Source: CAUZSH01 sp963582935
Lineage (GTDB): Bacteria; Pseudomonadota; Gammaproteobacteria; Francisellales; Francisellaceae
Length of the DNA: 13,955 nt
Reading direction: 5' to 3'
Assembly (NCBI GenBank): GCA_963582935.1
Contig: CAUZSH010000055.1
Coordinates: 1 to 13,955 of the forward strand
Part shown: positions 7,169-13,633 of the stretch, one piece after another
Numbering within the stretch: position 1 is the first letter of the stretch
Layout of the letters: the number at the start of each line of letters is the position of its first letter
Notes under the pieces: model-generated
The model's database searches: none
What the model was told of the DNA's origin: nothing
The model's input: only the letters and a program-made list of their open reading frames with translations
Program-made: the position numbers and the translations under genes

Positions 7169-9003
7169 GAATTATAAGTTTCTTTTATTCGAGAGATTGA
7201 CTGTTTTATTTCCATTTGATTATCCAGCCAAGCTTTCTCTTTTTCCCCTAAGTTTGGTCTTACTTTCACTCTTATTTGCTCATAATATGCCTTGATTTGA
7301 TCTATTTCTTCATCAGTTAATAAATCCATATCCATCAAATTTTTCGCATAAGGGACTAATGTTAAATCCTCAAAGACGTAAAAAGGTCCAAAACCAGATA
7401 CTTCTGCTTCATCCGACTGAGATGCATTGATTAAACAAAGGTTCTCAATACGAATACCATAAGCACCTTCTAAATAAAAACCAGGCTCATTACTGACAAT
7501 CATGCCTGGCAATAATGGCACACCCGTAGGTGCTTGAGATATTTTTTGCGGTCCTTCGTGTACACACAAAAAACTTCCCACACCGTGTCCGGTGCCATGG
7601 CGATAGTTCAATCCTGCATTCCACAATGCTGCACGCGCAAGTACATCCAGATGCTCGCCACAAGTTCCTTGTGGAAATTGTTGTCGCGCCAAAGCGAGGT
7701 GCCCTTTTAGAACTAAGGTATAATGTCTTTTTTGAGCAACCGTTGGATTGCCTAAATGCACCGTTCGCGTAATATCCGTTGTGCCTTCTAAATATTGCCC
7801 TCCTGAATCCACCAAATATAAACTGGAGTCATCTATTTTTTTGTTGGTCTCTGGCGTTACACGATAATGAATAATCGCACCGTTACTGGCAAAACCACTA
7901 ATTGTATCGAAACTACTGCCTCTTAAATTTGACTGCTGTTGACGAAAACTTTGCAATTTATCCACACAAGACAGCTCATCCACACCCTCTTGCCAATGGT
8001 TGTCCAACCAACATAAAAAACGACTCACTGCCACCGCATCCTTGAGATGCGCAATACGCGCACCTTCCGCTTCGGTACTATTTTTAGAGGCCTTTGCTGC
8101 CACGATAGGAGAAGGCTCAAAAATAATCTTTCCTGCTTGCTTCGCTTTATTTTCCATCCAAAAATTTGCCGTCTTCGGGTCTAGCCAGATTGAACCCTCT
8201 AAAGAAGATAAATGTGTACCAAACTCTGCATAATCTAATATATTTACCCCAGTGGCTTTCAGCTGAGTATGCAATACATCAGGGATTTTATGCCCATCTA
8301 CAAACAACCATGTCTGATTTTTCCCAATAATGGCGTAACTAATCACCAATGGATTAAAGTGAATATCTGAACCACGAATATTAAACAACCATGCAATTTC
8401 ATCTAATACATTTAGGGCAATATAGTCTGCTGATTTTGCGACCATCTGAGATTGGATCCAGTTCAAGCGCTCCGTTAATGACTCACCGGTGAACTGTTCG
8501 GCTAAGGCATAAGCTTCACTAGAAGGAATACACATCTCTTCACCCAAAGCTACTTTACAGGCATCTACTAAATTATGCTCAATACTGACAAAATTTCCAG
8601 AAAGAGAAGACATTAGCGCCTCAAAACCTGCTGCTCGCCCAGTCGAAAGCACTTGTGGATCAACCCCTAGGCGTTTTTTACCCTCACTCGATTTCGCTTG
8701 CATTTTTAACCATTCATTCACTTCTGGCGCAAACCCAGATTGTTTCATTAAAGTATAGTGTTTCGCATCAAGCTGTTGGTCTGCCTGCAAAAAATATCGC
8801 CCATCTGTCCAAAGATAAGCATGATCTTTCGTAATCAAAGCTTCACCCGCAGAACCATCAAACCCACTAATCCAAGTGCGACGCTCCCAACATGATGGGA
8901 CGTATTCACTATTATGCGCATCGATAGAAGGCACCAAATAATAATCCAAATTATGTTTTTCCATTTCCTGACGCAATAACTGCAAACGTTCCACAATATT
9001 CAT
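7165..9003 (-). CDS. Xaa-Pro aminopeptidase (aminopeptidase P, M24B, long form)
   Basis: This is a cytosolic metallopeptidase that removes the N-terminal residue from peptides with proline in position 2. The product is 612 residues, far longer than E. coli PepP (about 440), and similar in length and order to the eukaryotic cytosolic XPNPEP1 type. It has two creatinase-like N-terminal domains (about 1-300) and a C-terminal pita-bread domain. The five metal ligands are D399 and D410 (VDSGGQYLEGTTDITRT), H473 (HGTGHGVGS), E506 (SNEPGF) and E520 (IRIENL). Their spacing matches XPNPEP1. A start six bases upstream (9009) also exists. However, AAAGGAG at 9011-9017 lies only 1 nt from that ATG and 7 nt from the ATG at 9003, so 9003 is preferred. 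It is the last gene of the tal-ispG operon, 35 nt after ispG. Confidence 0.95.
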   Translation of the reverse strand: MNIVERLQLLRQEMEKHNLDYYLVPSIDAHNSEYVPSCWERRTWISGFDGSAGEALITKDHAYLWTDGRYFLQADQQLDAKHYTLMKQSGFAPEVNEWLKMQAKSSEGKKRLGVDPQVLSTGRAAGFEALMSSLSGNFVSIEHNLVDACKVALGEEMCIPSSEAYALAEQFTGESLTERLNWIQSQMVAKSADYIALNVLDEIAWLFNIRGSDIHFNPLVISYAIIGKNQTWLFVDGHKIPDVLHTQLKATGVNILDYAEFGTHLSSLEGSIWLDPKTANFWMENKAKQAGKIIFEPSPIVAAKASKNSTEAEGARIAHLKDAVAVSRFLCWLDNHWQEGVDELSCVDKLQSFRQQQSNLRGSSFDTISGFASNGAIIHYRVTPETNKKIDDSSLYLVDSGGQYLEGTTDITRTVHLGNPTVAQKRHYTLVLKGHLALARQQFPQGTCGEHLDVLARAALWNAGLNYRHGTGHGVGSFLCVHEGPQKISQAPTGVPLLPGMIVSNEPGFYLEGAYGIRIENLCLINASQSDEAEVSGFGPFYVFEDLTLVPYAKNLMDMDLLTDEEIDQIKAYYEQIRVKVRPNLGEKEKAWLDNQMEIKQSISRIKETYNS

Positions 9004-9010
9004 ACTCATA

Positions 9011-9017
9011 CTCCTTT
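9011..9017 (-). promoter_or_regulatory. Shine-Dalgarno site deciding the aminopeptidase P start
   Basis: AAAGGAG on the minus strand lies 7 nt before the ATG at 9003 but only 1 nt before the ATG at 9009. This favours the shorter protein beginning MNIVERL. Confidence 0.75.
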
Positions 9018-9038
9018 CAAATAAAATAAAATTTAACT

Positions 9039-10241
9039 CTATGCACCATATTTTTCAGCAATATAATCCAACACAATGGCATGAAAATCACCCGAGATAT
9101 TGTCGCCACGCAATGTATGTGCTTTTTTACCATCCACAAATACGGGCGCCACGGATGCTTCGCCGCTACCTGGCAAACTAATCCCAATATTCGCATGCTT
9201 GCTTTCACCAGGACCATTTACAATACATCCCATCACCGCTACTTTCATAGTTTCCACACCGGGGTATTTTGTTTTCCAAACCGGCATTTGATCTGCTAAA
9301 AAAATCTCAATATCCTGCGCAAGCTGTCTAAAATAGCCACTGGTCGTTCTGCCACAACCTGGGCAAGAGGACACTGAAGGCACAAAACTGCGCAACTGCA
9401 GTGATTGTAAAATTTCTCGACATACTTTTACTTCACGGATTCTCTCGCCATTAGGTTCGGGCGTAAGCGAGGCTCGAATTGTATCGCCGATATTTTGCAT
9501 CAGTAATACACCAAGACTGATGCTAGTTGCCACTACAGATTTTAATCCCATGCCTGCTTCGGTAAGACCTAAATGCAAGGCATACTCACATTTTAAGGCT
9601 AAATATTGATACACATCAATCAGTTGATGCACACCACTTACTTTGCAGGAAATAATAATCTTATCTGCGCCCAACCCAAGCTCTTCGGCATATTTAGCAC
9701 TATCTAAAGCTGAGCGCACTAAAGTTTCTCGCATTACCTCTTCGTTTGACAATACATTTCCATTTGTAGCATTTTCATCCATTAAATACTTCAATAAAGA
9801 TTGATCTAAACTCCCCCAGTTCACGCCAATACGTACGGGTTTATTATGCTCGATAGCGACTTCAATGATCTCTTGAAACTGTGTGTCTTTTTTCTTTCCA
9901 AAACCAACATTTCCAGGATTGATACGATACTTCGCCAATGCCTCCGCGCATTCTGGAAAGTCTTTTAATAAACGATGTCCGTTATAATGAAAGTCACCCG
10001 CCAAAGGCACATCGCAATTCAAGGCATCCAAACGTTTTTTGATATGCGGAACAGCCGCTGCCGCTTCTGGCGTATCCACCGTAATTCTAACGATCTCACT
10101 ACCTGCTTTTACCAATGCTAAAATTTGATTCACGGTCGAGGTAATATCTGTCGTTGGTGTATCTGTCATGGACTGCACCACCACAGGCGCGCCACCACCC
10201 ACTTTTACACCACCTACATCTACTTGAATACTTTTACGCAT
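9039..10241 (-). CDS. ispG: 4-hydroxy-3-methylbut-2-enyl diphosphate synthase (IspG/GcpE)
   Basis: IspG is the [4Fe-4S] enzyme of the MEP isoprenoid pathway that reductively converts MEcPP into HMBPP in the cytoplasm. The 400-residue product opens with RKSIQVDVGGVKVGG and PVVVQSMTDTPT of the TIM-barrel domain. The C-terminal cluster-binding domain has C293 and C296 in SSCPGCGRT, C339 in GCIVNGPGE, and the conserved E346. The Cys-Cys spacing (296 to 339) is 11 residues longer than in E. coli, and the protein is longer than E. coli IspG (372), so it is of the long form found in several proteobacterial lineages. A 20-residue longer reading to 10301 is possible. It would overlap the upstream tal stop, and its extra residues are basic and not family-like. 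GAGGTGG at 10245-10251 supports the start used here. It lies 43 nt after tal and 35 nt before aminopeptidase P. Confidence 0.97.
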   Translation of the reverse strand: MRKSIQVDVGGVKVGGGAPVVVQSMTDTPTTDITSTVNQILALVKAGSEIVRITVDTPEAAAAVPHIKKRLDALNCDVPLAGDFHYNGHRLLKDFPECAEALAKYRINPGNVGFGKKKDTQFQEIIEVAIEHNKPVRIGVNWGSLDQSLLKYLMDENATNGNVLSNEEVMRETLVRSALDSAKYAEELGLGADKIIISCKVSGVHQLIDVYQYLALKCEYALHLGLTEAGMGLKSVVATSISLGVLLMQNIGDTIRASLTPEPNGERIREVKVCREILQSLQLRSFVPSVSSCPGCGRTTSGYFRQLAQDIEIFLADQMPVWKTKYPGVETMKVAVMGCIVNGPGESKHANIGISLPGSGEASVAPVFVDGKKAHTLRGDNISGDFHAIVLDYIAEKYGA

Positions 10242-10244
10242 AAA

Positions 10245-10251
10245 CCACCTC
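10245..10251 (-). promoter_or_regulatory. Shine-Dalgarno site deciding the ispG start
   Basis: GAGGTGG on the minus strand, with its GAGGT core 5 nt from the ATG at 10241, selects the 400-residue IspG over the longer reading. Confidence 0.75.
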
Positions 10252-10284
10252 AAAACCTTGGTTTTATTTCCTTTCCAGCCTATT

Positions 10285-11235
10285 TTATATCTTCTGCTCA
10301 ATCAGTGCTTCTAACTTACGGGTATCAATCGCAAAATTTCGGATACCCTCTGCCAACTTCTCCGTTGCCATGGCATCTTCATTCATCAACCATCTAAAAT
10401 TCGCTTCTGAAACGTCTATTTTTTGGATACTGTGATCAATATTATTAGCATCCAACTGTTTAGGTAAAACACCATTATCCTGCCCAAGCACTTCTAATAA
10501 TTGCGGTGCAATGGTTAAAGCATCACAACCCGCCAAGGCTTCTATCTGACCCACATGGCGAAAGCTTGCACCCATAACCGTTGTGGTAAAGCCAAATTTT
10601 TTGTAATAGGCATAAATATCTTTAACCGACAACACCCCTTCATCTTTAGAAACGGGCGGGAACTCAGCTTGTCCATTTGCTTTCTTATACCAATCCGTAA
10701 TGCGTCCCACAAAAGGAGAAACCAATGTAATGCCCCCTTCGGCGCAAGCCACTGCCTGAGCAATATTGAACATCAATGTAAGATTACAAGTAATGCCTTC
10801 TTTTTCAAGTACCTTTGCAGCCTGTATCCCTTCCCAAGTAGAAGCGATTTTAATCAATACTCGAGACTGATCAACACCATGGTTTCGATAACGTTTAATC
10901 AAATCTTTGGCACAGGCGATAGAAGCTTCCGCATCAAAAGAAAGTCTTGCGTCGACCTCTGTTGAAATACGCCCAGGAATCGTTTTCAAAATCTCTACAC
11001 CAAATCCAACCGCAAGCTCTGCCATCACCGCTGAAACCCGCTCATTCCCAGACTGATCTGCCGTGTCCTGAATGGCTTTATCAAAAATATAGCGATACTC
11101 AGGCATAGCTGCTGCTTTCAAAAGTAAGCTAGGATTGGTTGTCGCATCTTCTGGTTGATACTTTTTAATTTGTTCAATATCACCTGTATCAGCAACCACT
11201 TTGGTCATTTCACGAAGTTGGCTTAATTTACTCAT
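10285..11235 (-). CDS. tal: Transaldolase (TalB type)
   Basis: Transaldolase moves a dihydroxyacetone unit from sedoheptulose 7-phosphate to glyceraldehyde 3-phosphate in the non-oxidative pentose phosphate pathway. The 316-residue product is nearly the same length as E. coli TalB (317) and aligns from the first residues: MSKLSQLREMTKVVADTGD. The Schiff-base lysine is K129 in RVLIKIASTWEG. Other active-site residues are D16 (VVADTGD), N34 (ATTNPSL) and E93 (STEVDARL). The FGFTTTVMGASFR phosphate-binding segment is present. A longer reading to 11316 adds 27 residues with no family match. AAAGAGGT at 11241-11248, 5 nt before the ATG at 11235, supports the shorter start. It is the first gene of the tal-ispG-aminopeptidase P operon. 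A promoter and leader with inverted repeats lie just upstream. Confidence 0.97.
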   Translation of the reverse strand: MSKLSQLREMTKVVADTGDIEQIKKYQPEDATTNPSLLLKAAAMPEYRYIFDKAIQDTADQSGNERVSAVMAELAVGFGVEILKTIPGRISTEVDARLSFDAEASIACAKDLIKRYRNHGVDQSRVLIKIASTWEGIQAAKVLEKEGITCNLTLMFNIAQAVACAEGGITLVSPFVGRITDWYKKANGQAEFPPVSKDEGVLSVKDIYAYYKKFGFTTTVMGASFRHVGQIEALAGCDALTIAPQLLEVLGQDNGVLPKQLDANNIDHSIQKIDVSEANFRWLMNEDAMATEKLAEGIRNFAIDTRKLEALIEQKI

Positions 11236-11240
11236 CCTAC

Positions 11241-11248
11241 ACCTCTTT
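11241..11248 (-). promoter_or_regulatory. Shine-Dalgarno site deciding the tal start
   Basis: AAAGAGGT on the minus strand ends 5 nt before the ATG at 11235 and selects the 316-residue transaldolase. Confidence 0.7.
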
Positions 11249-11280
11249 ATGTTAACGCTCATTGTTCTGCCGTATAGCTT

Positions 11281-11298
11281 ATAGAACATTCGCTCTAT
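11281..11298 (-). promoter_or_regulatory. Hairpin in the tal leader
   Basis: On the minus strand the sequence ATAGAGC-GAAT-GTTCTAT can form a 7-bp stem (one G-T pair) with a 4-nt loop. It sits between the presumed transcription start and the tal ribosome site, 33 nt upstream of the latter. It could be an RNA stability element or a protein site. No T-run follows, so it is not a terminator. Confidence 0.35.
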
Positions 11299-11299
11299 G

Positions 11300-11324
11300 C
11301 TCAACCTTGAGGGCACACATTATA
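11300..11324 (-). promoter_or_regulatory. tal-ispG-aminopeptidase P -10 element and operator-like palindrome
   Basis: A perfect TATAAT reads on the minus strand at 11324-11319, without a good -35. Seven bases downstream, CTCAAGGTTGAG (11311-11300) is a perfect inverted repeat (CTCAA-GG-TTGAG) covering the expected transcription start. That is a common place for a repressor operator. The regulator is not known. Confidence 0.4.
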
Positions 11325-11422
11325 CAATAGATTAGAGCTATGGAGGGTAATACACCCCGTCGCGACATTAGCGGGAACCACTGGATATCAGGATAAATCC
11401 CTGCTAAATTAACCCATCTGAA

Positions 11423-11431
11423 TGGTATAAA
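11423..11431 (+). promoter_or_regulatory. Extended -10 promoter of the Nif3-like gene
   Basis: TGGTATAAA is an extended -10 element. Transcription would begin near 11438-11440, so the ATG at 11446 would have almost no leader. The downstream ATG at 11458 or 11461 is then a serious alternative start. It is divergent from the tal promoter. Confidence 0.45.
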
Positions 11432-11445
11432 TCAACGCAACAATA

Positions 11446-12216
11446 ATGAGCAAAACTATGATGACTCGCGATTCTCTAGAAAAATATCTAAATACACTAT
11501 TAGAAACAAAAACCATCAAAGACTATTGCCCCAATGGTCTGCAAGTGGAAGGAAAAAAAGAAATAAAAACCATTGTAACGGGCGTCACCGCTTGTCAAAA
11601 ACTACTAGATGCTGCAATCGAAAGCCATGCAGACGCTATATTGGTGCATCATGGTTATTTCTGGAAAGGAGAAGCCTATCCCATTACCGGCATCAAGAAA
11701 AAACGCATTTCTAGCTTAATCAAGCATAATATCAATCTCTTTGCCTATCATCTTCCCTTAGATATTCACCCGCTCTATGGCAATAACGTCCAACTTGCAC
11801 AACGCCTCAATATCCAGAACCTTTGCGCCTTTGATACTGGTACAGATCCAAGCTATGGAATTATTGGTAAACTTAATCATCCTTTATCATTAGAATCCTT
11901 TAGCAAAGAAATTGTTGCAACTTTAAACCGTGATCCTTTAGTCATTCAAGCCAATAATAACCCCATCAAGAAAGTGGCTATTTGCACGGGTGGCGCACAG
12001 GACTTCCTTGAAAATGCTGCACTGGCAGGCGCTGACCTTTATATCAGCGGTGAAATATCCGAACGTACCACACATTCTGCCTTAGAGGGCAACATTAACT
12101 ATATTTCTGCGGGTCATCATGCAACAGAAAGATATGGCATCCAAGCACTTGGAAATCACCTGTCAGATAAATTCGATATAAATCATACATTTATAGACAT
12201 TCACAATCCCGCATAA
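11446..12216 (+). CDS. Nif3/YbgI-family dinuclear metal protein
   Basis: This is a 256-residue member of the Nif3/DUF34 family, often annotated as GTP cyclohydrolase 1 type 2, though the biological role remains unsettled. It is close to E. coli YbgI (247 residues) from end to end. Shared motifs include DYCPNGLQVEG, VHHGYFWKGE, HLPLDIHPLYGNN, CTGGAQDF, GEISERT, GHHATERYG and the C-terminal FIDIHNPA. The dinuclear metal ligands are predicted as H68, H69, D106, H224 and E228, matching YbgI spacing. The start is uncertain. ATG at 11446 has no ribosome site, and alignment with YbgI favours 11458 or 11461, which would remove four or five residues. phaR follows 90 nt downstream with its own probable promoter. 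Confidence 0.93.
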   Translation: MSKTMMTRDSLEKYLNTLLETKTIKDYCPNGLQVEGKKEIKTIVTGVTACQKLLDAAIESHADAILVHHGYFWKGEAYPITGIKKKRISSLIKHNINLFAYHLPLDIHPLYGNNVQLAQRLNIQNLCAFDTGTDPSYGIIGKLNHPLSLESFSKEIVATLNRDPLVIQANNNPIKKVAICTGGAQDFLENAALAGADLYISGEISERTTHSALEGNINYISAGHHATERYGIQALGNHLSDKFDINHTFIDIHNPA

Positions 12217-12231
12217 ATTCGCGCACCTCTC

Positions 12232-12265
12232 TTGATTTCTATTTAGACTTAATCTATGTTACAAT
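12232..12265 (+). promoter_or_regulatory. Possible phaR promoter
   Basis: TTGATT (12232-12237) and TATGTT (12255-12260) are spaced by 17 nt. A second -10-like TACAAT overlaps at 12260-12265. The promoter covers the most upstream in-frame ATG (12256), which argues against translation from there. PhaR proteins are known autorepressors, but no operator could be assigned here. Confidence 0.35.
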
Positions 12266-12294
12266 GCAACATAATTGATCATGCACCGCATCAC

Positions 12295-12298
12295 AGGA
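12295..12298 (+). promoter_or_regulatory. Shine-Dalgarno site deciding the phaR start
   Basis: AGGA lies 8 nt before the ATG at 12307. The ATG at 12298 overlaps this site and the ATG at 12256 lies in the promoter, so 12307 is favoured. Confidence 0.6.
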
Positions 12299-12306
12299 TG
12301 GAATAT

Positions 12307-12831
12307 ATGACACAAGAAAACAACGCTGCCGAAGCCATTGAAGAAACCAAAGTGCGTATTATTAAAAAATACCCGAACCGTCGCCTCTATGATACTGAGG
12401 TGAGTAGCTACATTACTCTCGATGATGTTCGGAAGCTTGTTGTAAGCTGTGAATTATTTCAAGTGATTGACAGTAAAACCAAAGTGGACATTACCCGCAG
12501 CGTTTTAATGCAAATCATTAATGAACAAGAAGATTCTGGTGAAAAACCGATGTTTACCAATGATTTTTTACAACAAGTCATTCGTTCATATGGCAATAGT
12601 ATGCAAGATATTCTTTCAGGCTATTTTGATAAATCAATCAGTATGTTGATGGACCAACAAAAACGCATTCAAAATAAAGTGTCTAGCTTTATTGACTCCT
12701 CAAACCCATTGGCAGAAGAATCAAACTCAGCGAATCCTGTAGAGTACCTACAAAATATGGCACAAAAAAATATGGATATGTGGCATAAATCTTGGAGCAA
12801 TCTTAAAACGTCAAAAACTGAAAAACGCTAA
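12307..12831 (+). CDS. phaR: Polyhydroxyalkanoate synthesis repressor PhaR
   Basis: PhaR is a cytoplasmic DNA-binding regulator. It senses polyhydroxybutyrate granules and represses phasin and its own genes until polymer appears. The 174-residue product carries the diagnostic N-terminal PHB_acc_N domain. This includes KKYPNRRLYD at 20-29, then SSYITLDDVRKLV and DSKTKVDITRSVLMQIINEQE. One PHB accumulation domain follows (FLQQVIRSYGNSMQDIL to about residue 110). A polar, Met-rich helical tail (FDKSISMLMDQQKRIQ onwards) completes it. Three in-frame starts exist (12256, 12298, 12307), and the ribosome site favours the last. No phaC, phaB or phasin gene is nearby, so its targets lie elsewhere. Its 3' end overlaps that of the convergent ygfX-like pseudogene by 4 nt. 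Confidence 0.93.
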   Translation: MTQENNAAEAIEETKVRIIKKYPNRRLYDTEVSSYITLDDVRKLVVSCELFQVIDSKTKVDITRSVLMQIINEQEDSGEKPMFTNDFLQQVIRSYGNSMQDILSGYFDKSISMLMDQQKRIQNKVSSFIDSSNPLAEESNSANPVEYLQNMAQKNMDMWHKSWSNLKTSKTEKR

Positions 12832-13240
12832 AGCATATACTGACTACACCAGCGCGCCAACGCTCGGCGCTCACACTCTATCTTAAAGCTGTCTTTCAAT
12901 AAAACTCAGCGAACCTTCTCTTTGGTAAACTCATCTTTAAAGTGCAACACCATCAACCATTCTTCTACAAAAGTACTCGGCAATAATGTCATGGTTCTAA
13001 TGCGCTTTTTTGTAAAAGAAACTTCGATAATTTTGCCATCTAGAATTCTCATTGATTGAATGCTTATCTTTGCTTTTAAAAAAAATAACGCCACAAATAA
13101 TACCCACAGCTACCAACACATAGAATTACGCTTATAAGTAAAACCCACGGGTTCATTGCGGCAAAGCTCAATAATACAACTGCAGTGATATGCAAACTAG
13201 TCATCAACGTAAACAATGTTTTTGATCGCATCATTATCAT
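12828..13240 (-). pseudogene. YgfX-like (CptA family) inner-membrane protein, broken by frameshift and stop
   Basis: Reading the minus strand from ATG 13240, the first 54 codons give two membrane helices: LFTLMTSLHITAVVLLSF, then PWVLLISVILCVG, ending GYYLWRYFF. They stop at a TAA (13078-13076) right after a run of eight T (13085-13078). Adding one base there opens a second frame (12906-13094). It contains RILDGK, LLPSTFVEEWLMVLHF and KEKVR, and stops at TGA 12908-12906. The same frame continues beyond the TGA with VLLKDSFKIECERRALARW to a TAG at 12828. Together these give about 137 residues with the layout of YgfX (E. coli YgfX is 135): two helices, then a cytoplasmic domain with LLPSTF and a VLL.DS segment. 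One lost T and one CGA-to-TGA change would explain both breaks. YgfX normally partners SdhE (not found here) and was reported to affect cytoskeletal proteins. Sequencing error or programmed slippage are alternatives. Confidence 0.75.
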
Positions 13241-13252
13241 TTCTATGGACAA

Positions 13253-13381
13253 CTAAAATATAGCCTCTAGGGTTTCTCGATTGCTAGATGCATCGGAAAT
13301 ACGCTCGGCAGTGTTGGCTATGCTGTTGATATTTTGGAATATTGACGTGTTGTCTTGATTGACATTGTAATTTTCAGGCAT
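13253..13381 (-). CDS. Small 42-residue protein, unrecognised
   Basis: The ATG at 13381 is preceded by a good AGGAG ribosome site (13394-13390) at 8 nt. It encodes 42 polar residues rich in Asn and Ser (MPENYNVNQDNTSIFQNINS, ending ETLEAIF), with no signal peptide and no Cys. The frame stays open upstream to an ATG at 13468, but that start has no ribosome site. The stop lies 12 nt before the ygfX-like pseudogene, so the two may have been cotranscribed. SdhE is the usual YgfX neighbour and this is not SdhE. I recognise no family. It may be a real small gene, a remnant, or chance. Confidence 0.4.
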   Translation of the reverse strand: MPENYNVNQDNTSIFQNINSIANTAERISDASSNRETLEAIF

Positions 13382-13389
13382 ATAGTATG

Positions 13390-13394
13390 CTCCT
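13390..13394 (-). promoter_or_regulatory. Ribosome binding site of the 42-residue ORF
   Basis: AGGAG on the minus strand, 8 nt before the ATG at 13381. It supports that start over the upstream ATG at 13468. Confidence 0.5.
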
Positions 13395-13446
13395 AGATTT
13401 ATGAAAACCTCAAGTGACTTATCGAACGGTAAATTTGAGAACATGC

Positions 13447-13461
13447 GGTTACAATCTAACC
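13447..13461. repeat. Inverted repeat GGTTA-N5-TAACC between divergent small genes
   Basis: GGTTA CAATC TAACC is a perfect 5-5-5 inverted repeat in the spacer between the 42-residue ORF (-) and the exported peptide (+). GAACAT flanks it on both sides (near 13439 and 13464). The layout suggests a regulator site, but none is known. Confidence 0.4.
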
Positions 13462-13480
13462 TGAACATATGTAAAGGAAA

Positions 13481-13494
13481 TCTGAATTTTCAGA
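13481..13494. repeat. Inverted repeat TCTGAA-TT-TTCAGA upstream of the exported peptide
   Basis: This is a perfect 6-2-6 inverted repeat. It ends 6 nt before a TATAAA (13501-13506) that could be the -10 of the exported peptide gene, so it lies where an activator or repressor could act. It has no T-run that would suggest termination. Confidence 0.4.
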
Positions 13495-13500
13495 GATTCA

Positions 13501-13506
13501 TATAAA
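13501..13506 (+). promoter_or_regulatory. Possible -10 element of the exported peptide gene
   Basis: TATAAA lies 21 nt before the start codon. The transcription start would fall near 13513, inside or beside the ribosome site AAGGAG at 13516-13521. That is tight, so confidence is low. No -35 is visible. Confidence 0.2.
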
Positions 13507-13527
13507 AAATAACTCAAGGAGAGAGCA

Positions 13528-13629
13528 ATGAAAAAACTATTCATTACAATGTGCGCCTTTATAGGGCTACTTTTCACAGGTAGTGCTGCTGCTTTACAAA
13601 AAGACACTATGTTAAAACTCGAGTCCTGA
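13528..13629 (+). CDS. Short exported peptide, probably truncated
   Basis: An ATG at 13528 has a strong AAGGAG ribosome site (13516-13521) 6 nt upstream. It encodes 33 residues: a standard Sec signal peptide (MKKLFITMCAFIGLLFTGSA) with an A-x-A cleavage site at about residue 23, then only some ten mature residues (LQKDTMLKLES). There is no lipobox Cys at the cleavage site, so it is not a typical entericidin-like lipoprotein. The stop at 13627-13629 is 4 nt from the end of the convergent unknown gene. The good start and signal peptide with almost no mature protein suggest loss of the original 3' part at a rearrangement. A genuine short secreted peptide is the alternative. Confidence 0.55.
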   Translation: MKKLFITMCAFIGLLFTGSAAALQKDTMLKLES

Positions 13630-13633
13630 CATT

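Noticed and set aside
10242..10301. Upstream extension of ispG to 10301
   Set aside because: It would overlap the tal stop, has no family-like residues, and a strong ribosome site supports 10241.
10555..10965. 136-codon ORF on the + strand across tal
   Set aside because: It is a shadow of tal on the opposite strand, with no start signals and no recognisable domain.
11236..11316. Upstream extension of tal to 11316
   Set aside because: The extra residues do not match transaldolase, and the region holds the leader hairpin and promoter elements.
11341..11422. Several short palindromes (TCGCGA, GATATC, CAGGAT/ATCCCTG) in the tal/Nif3 spacer
   Set aside because: They are short or imperfect and not placed at either promoter start, so chance cannot be excluded.
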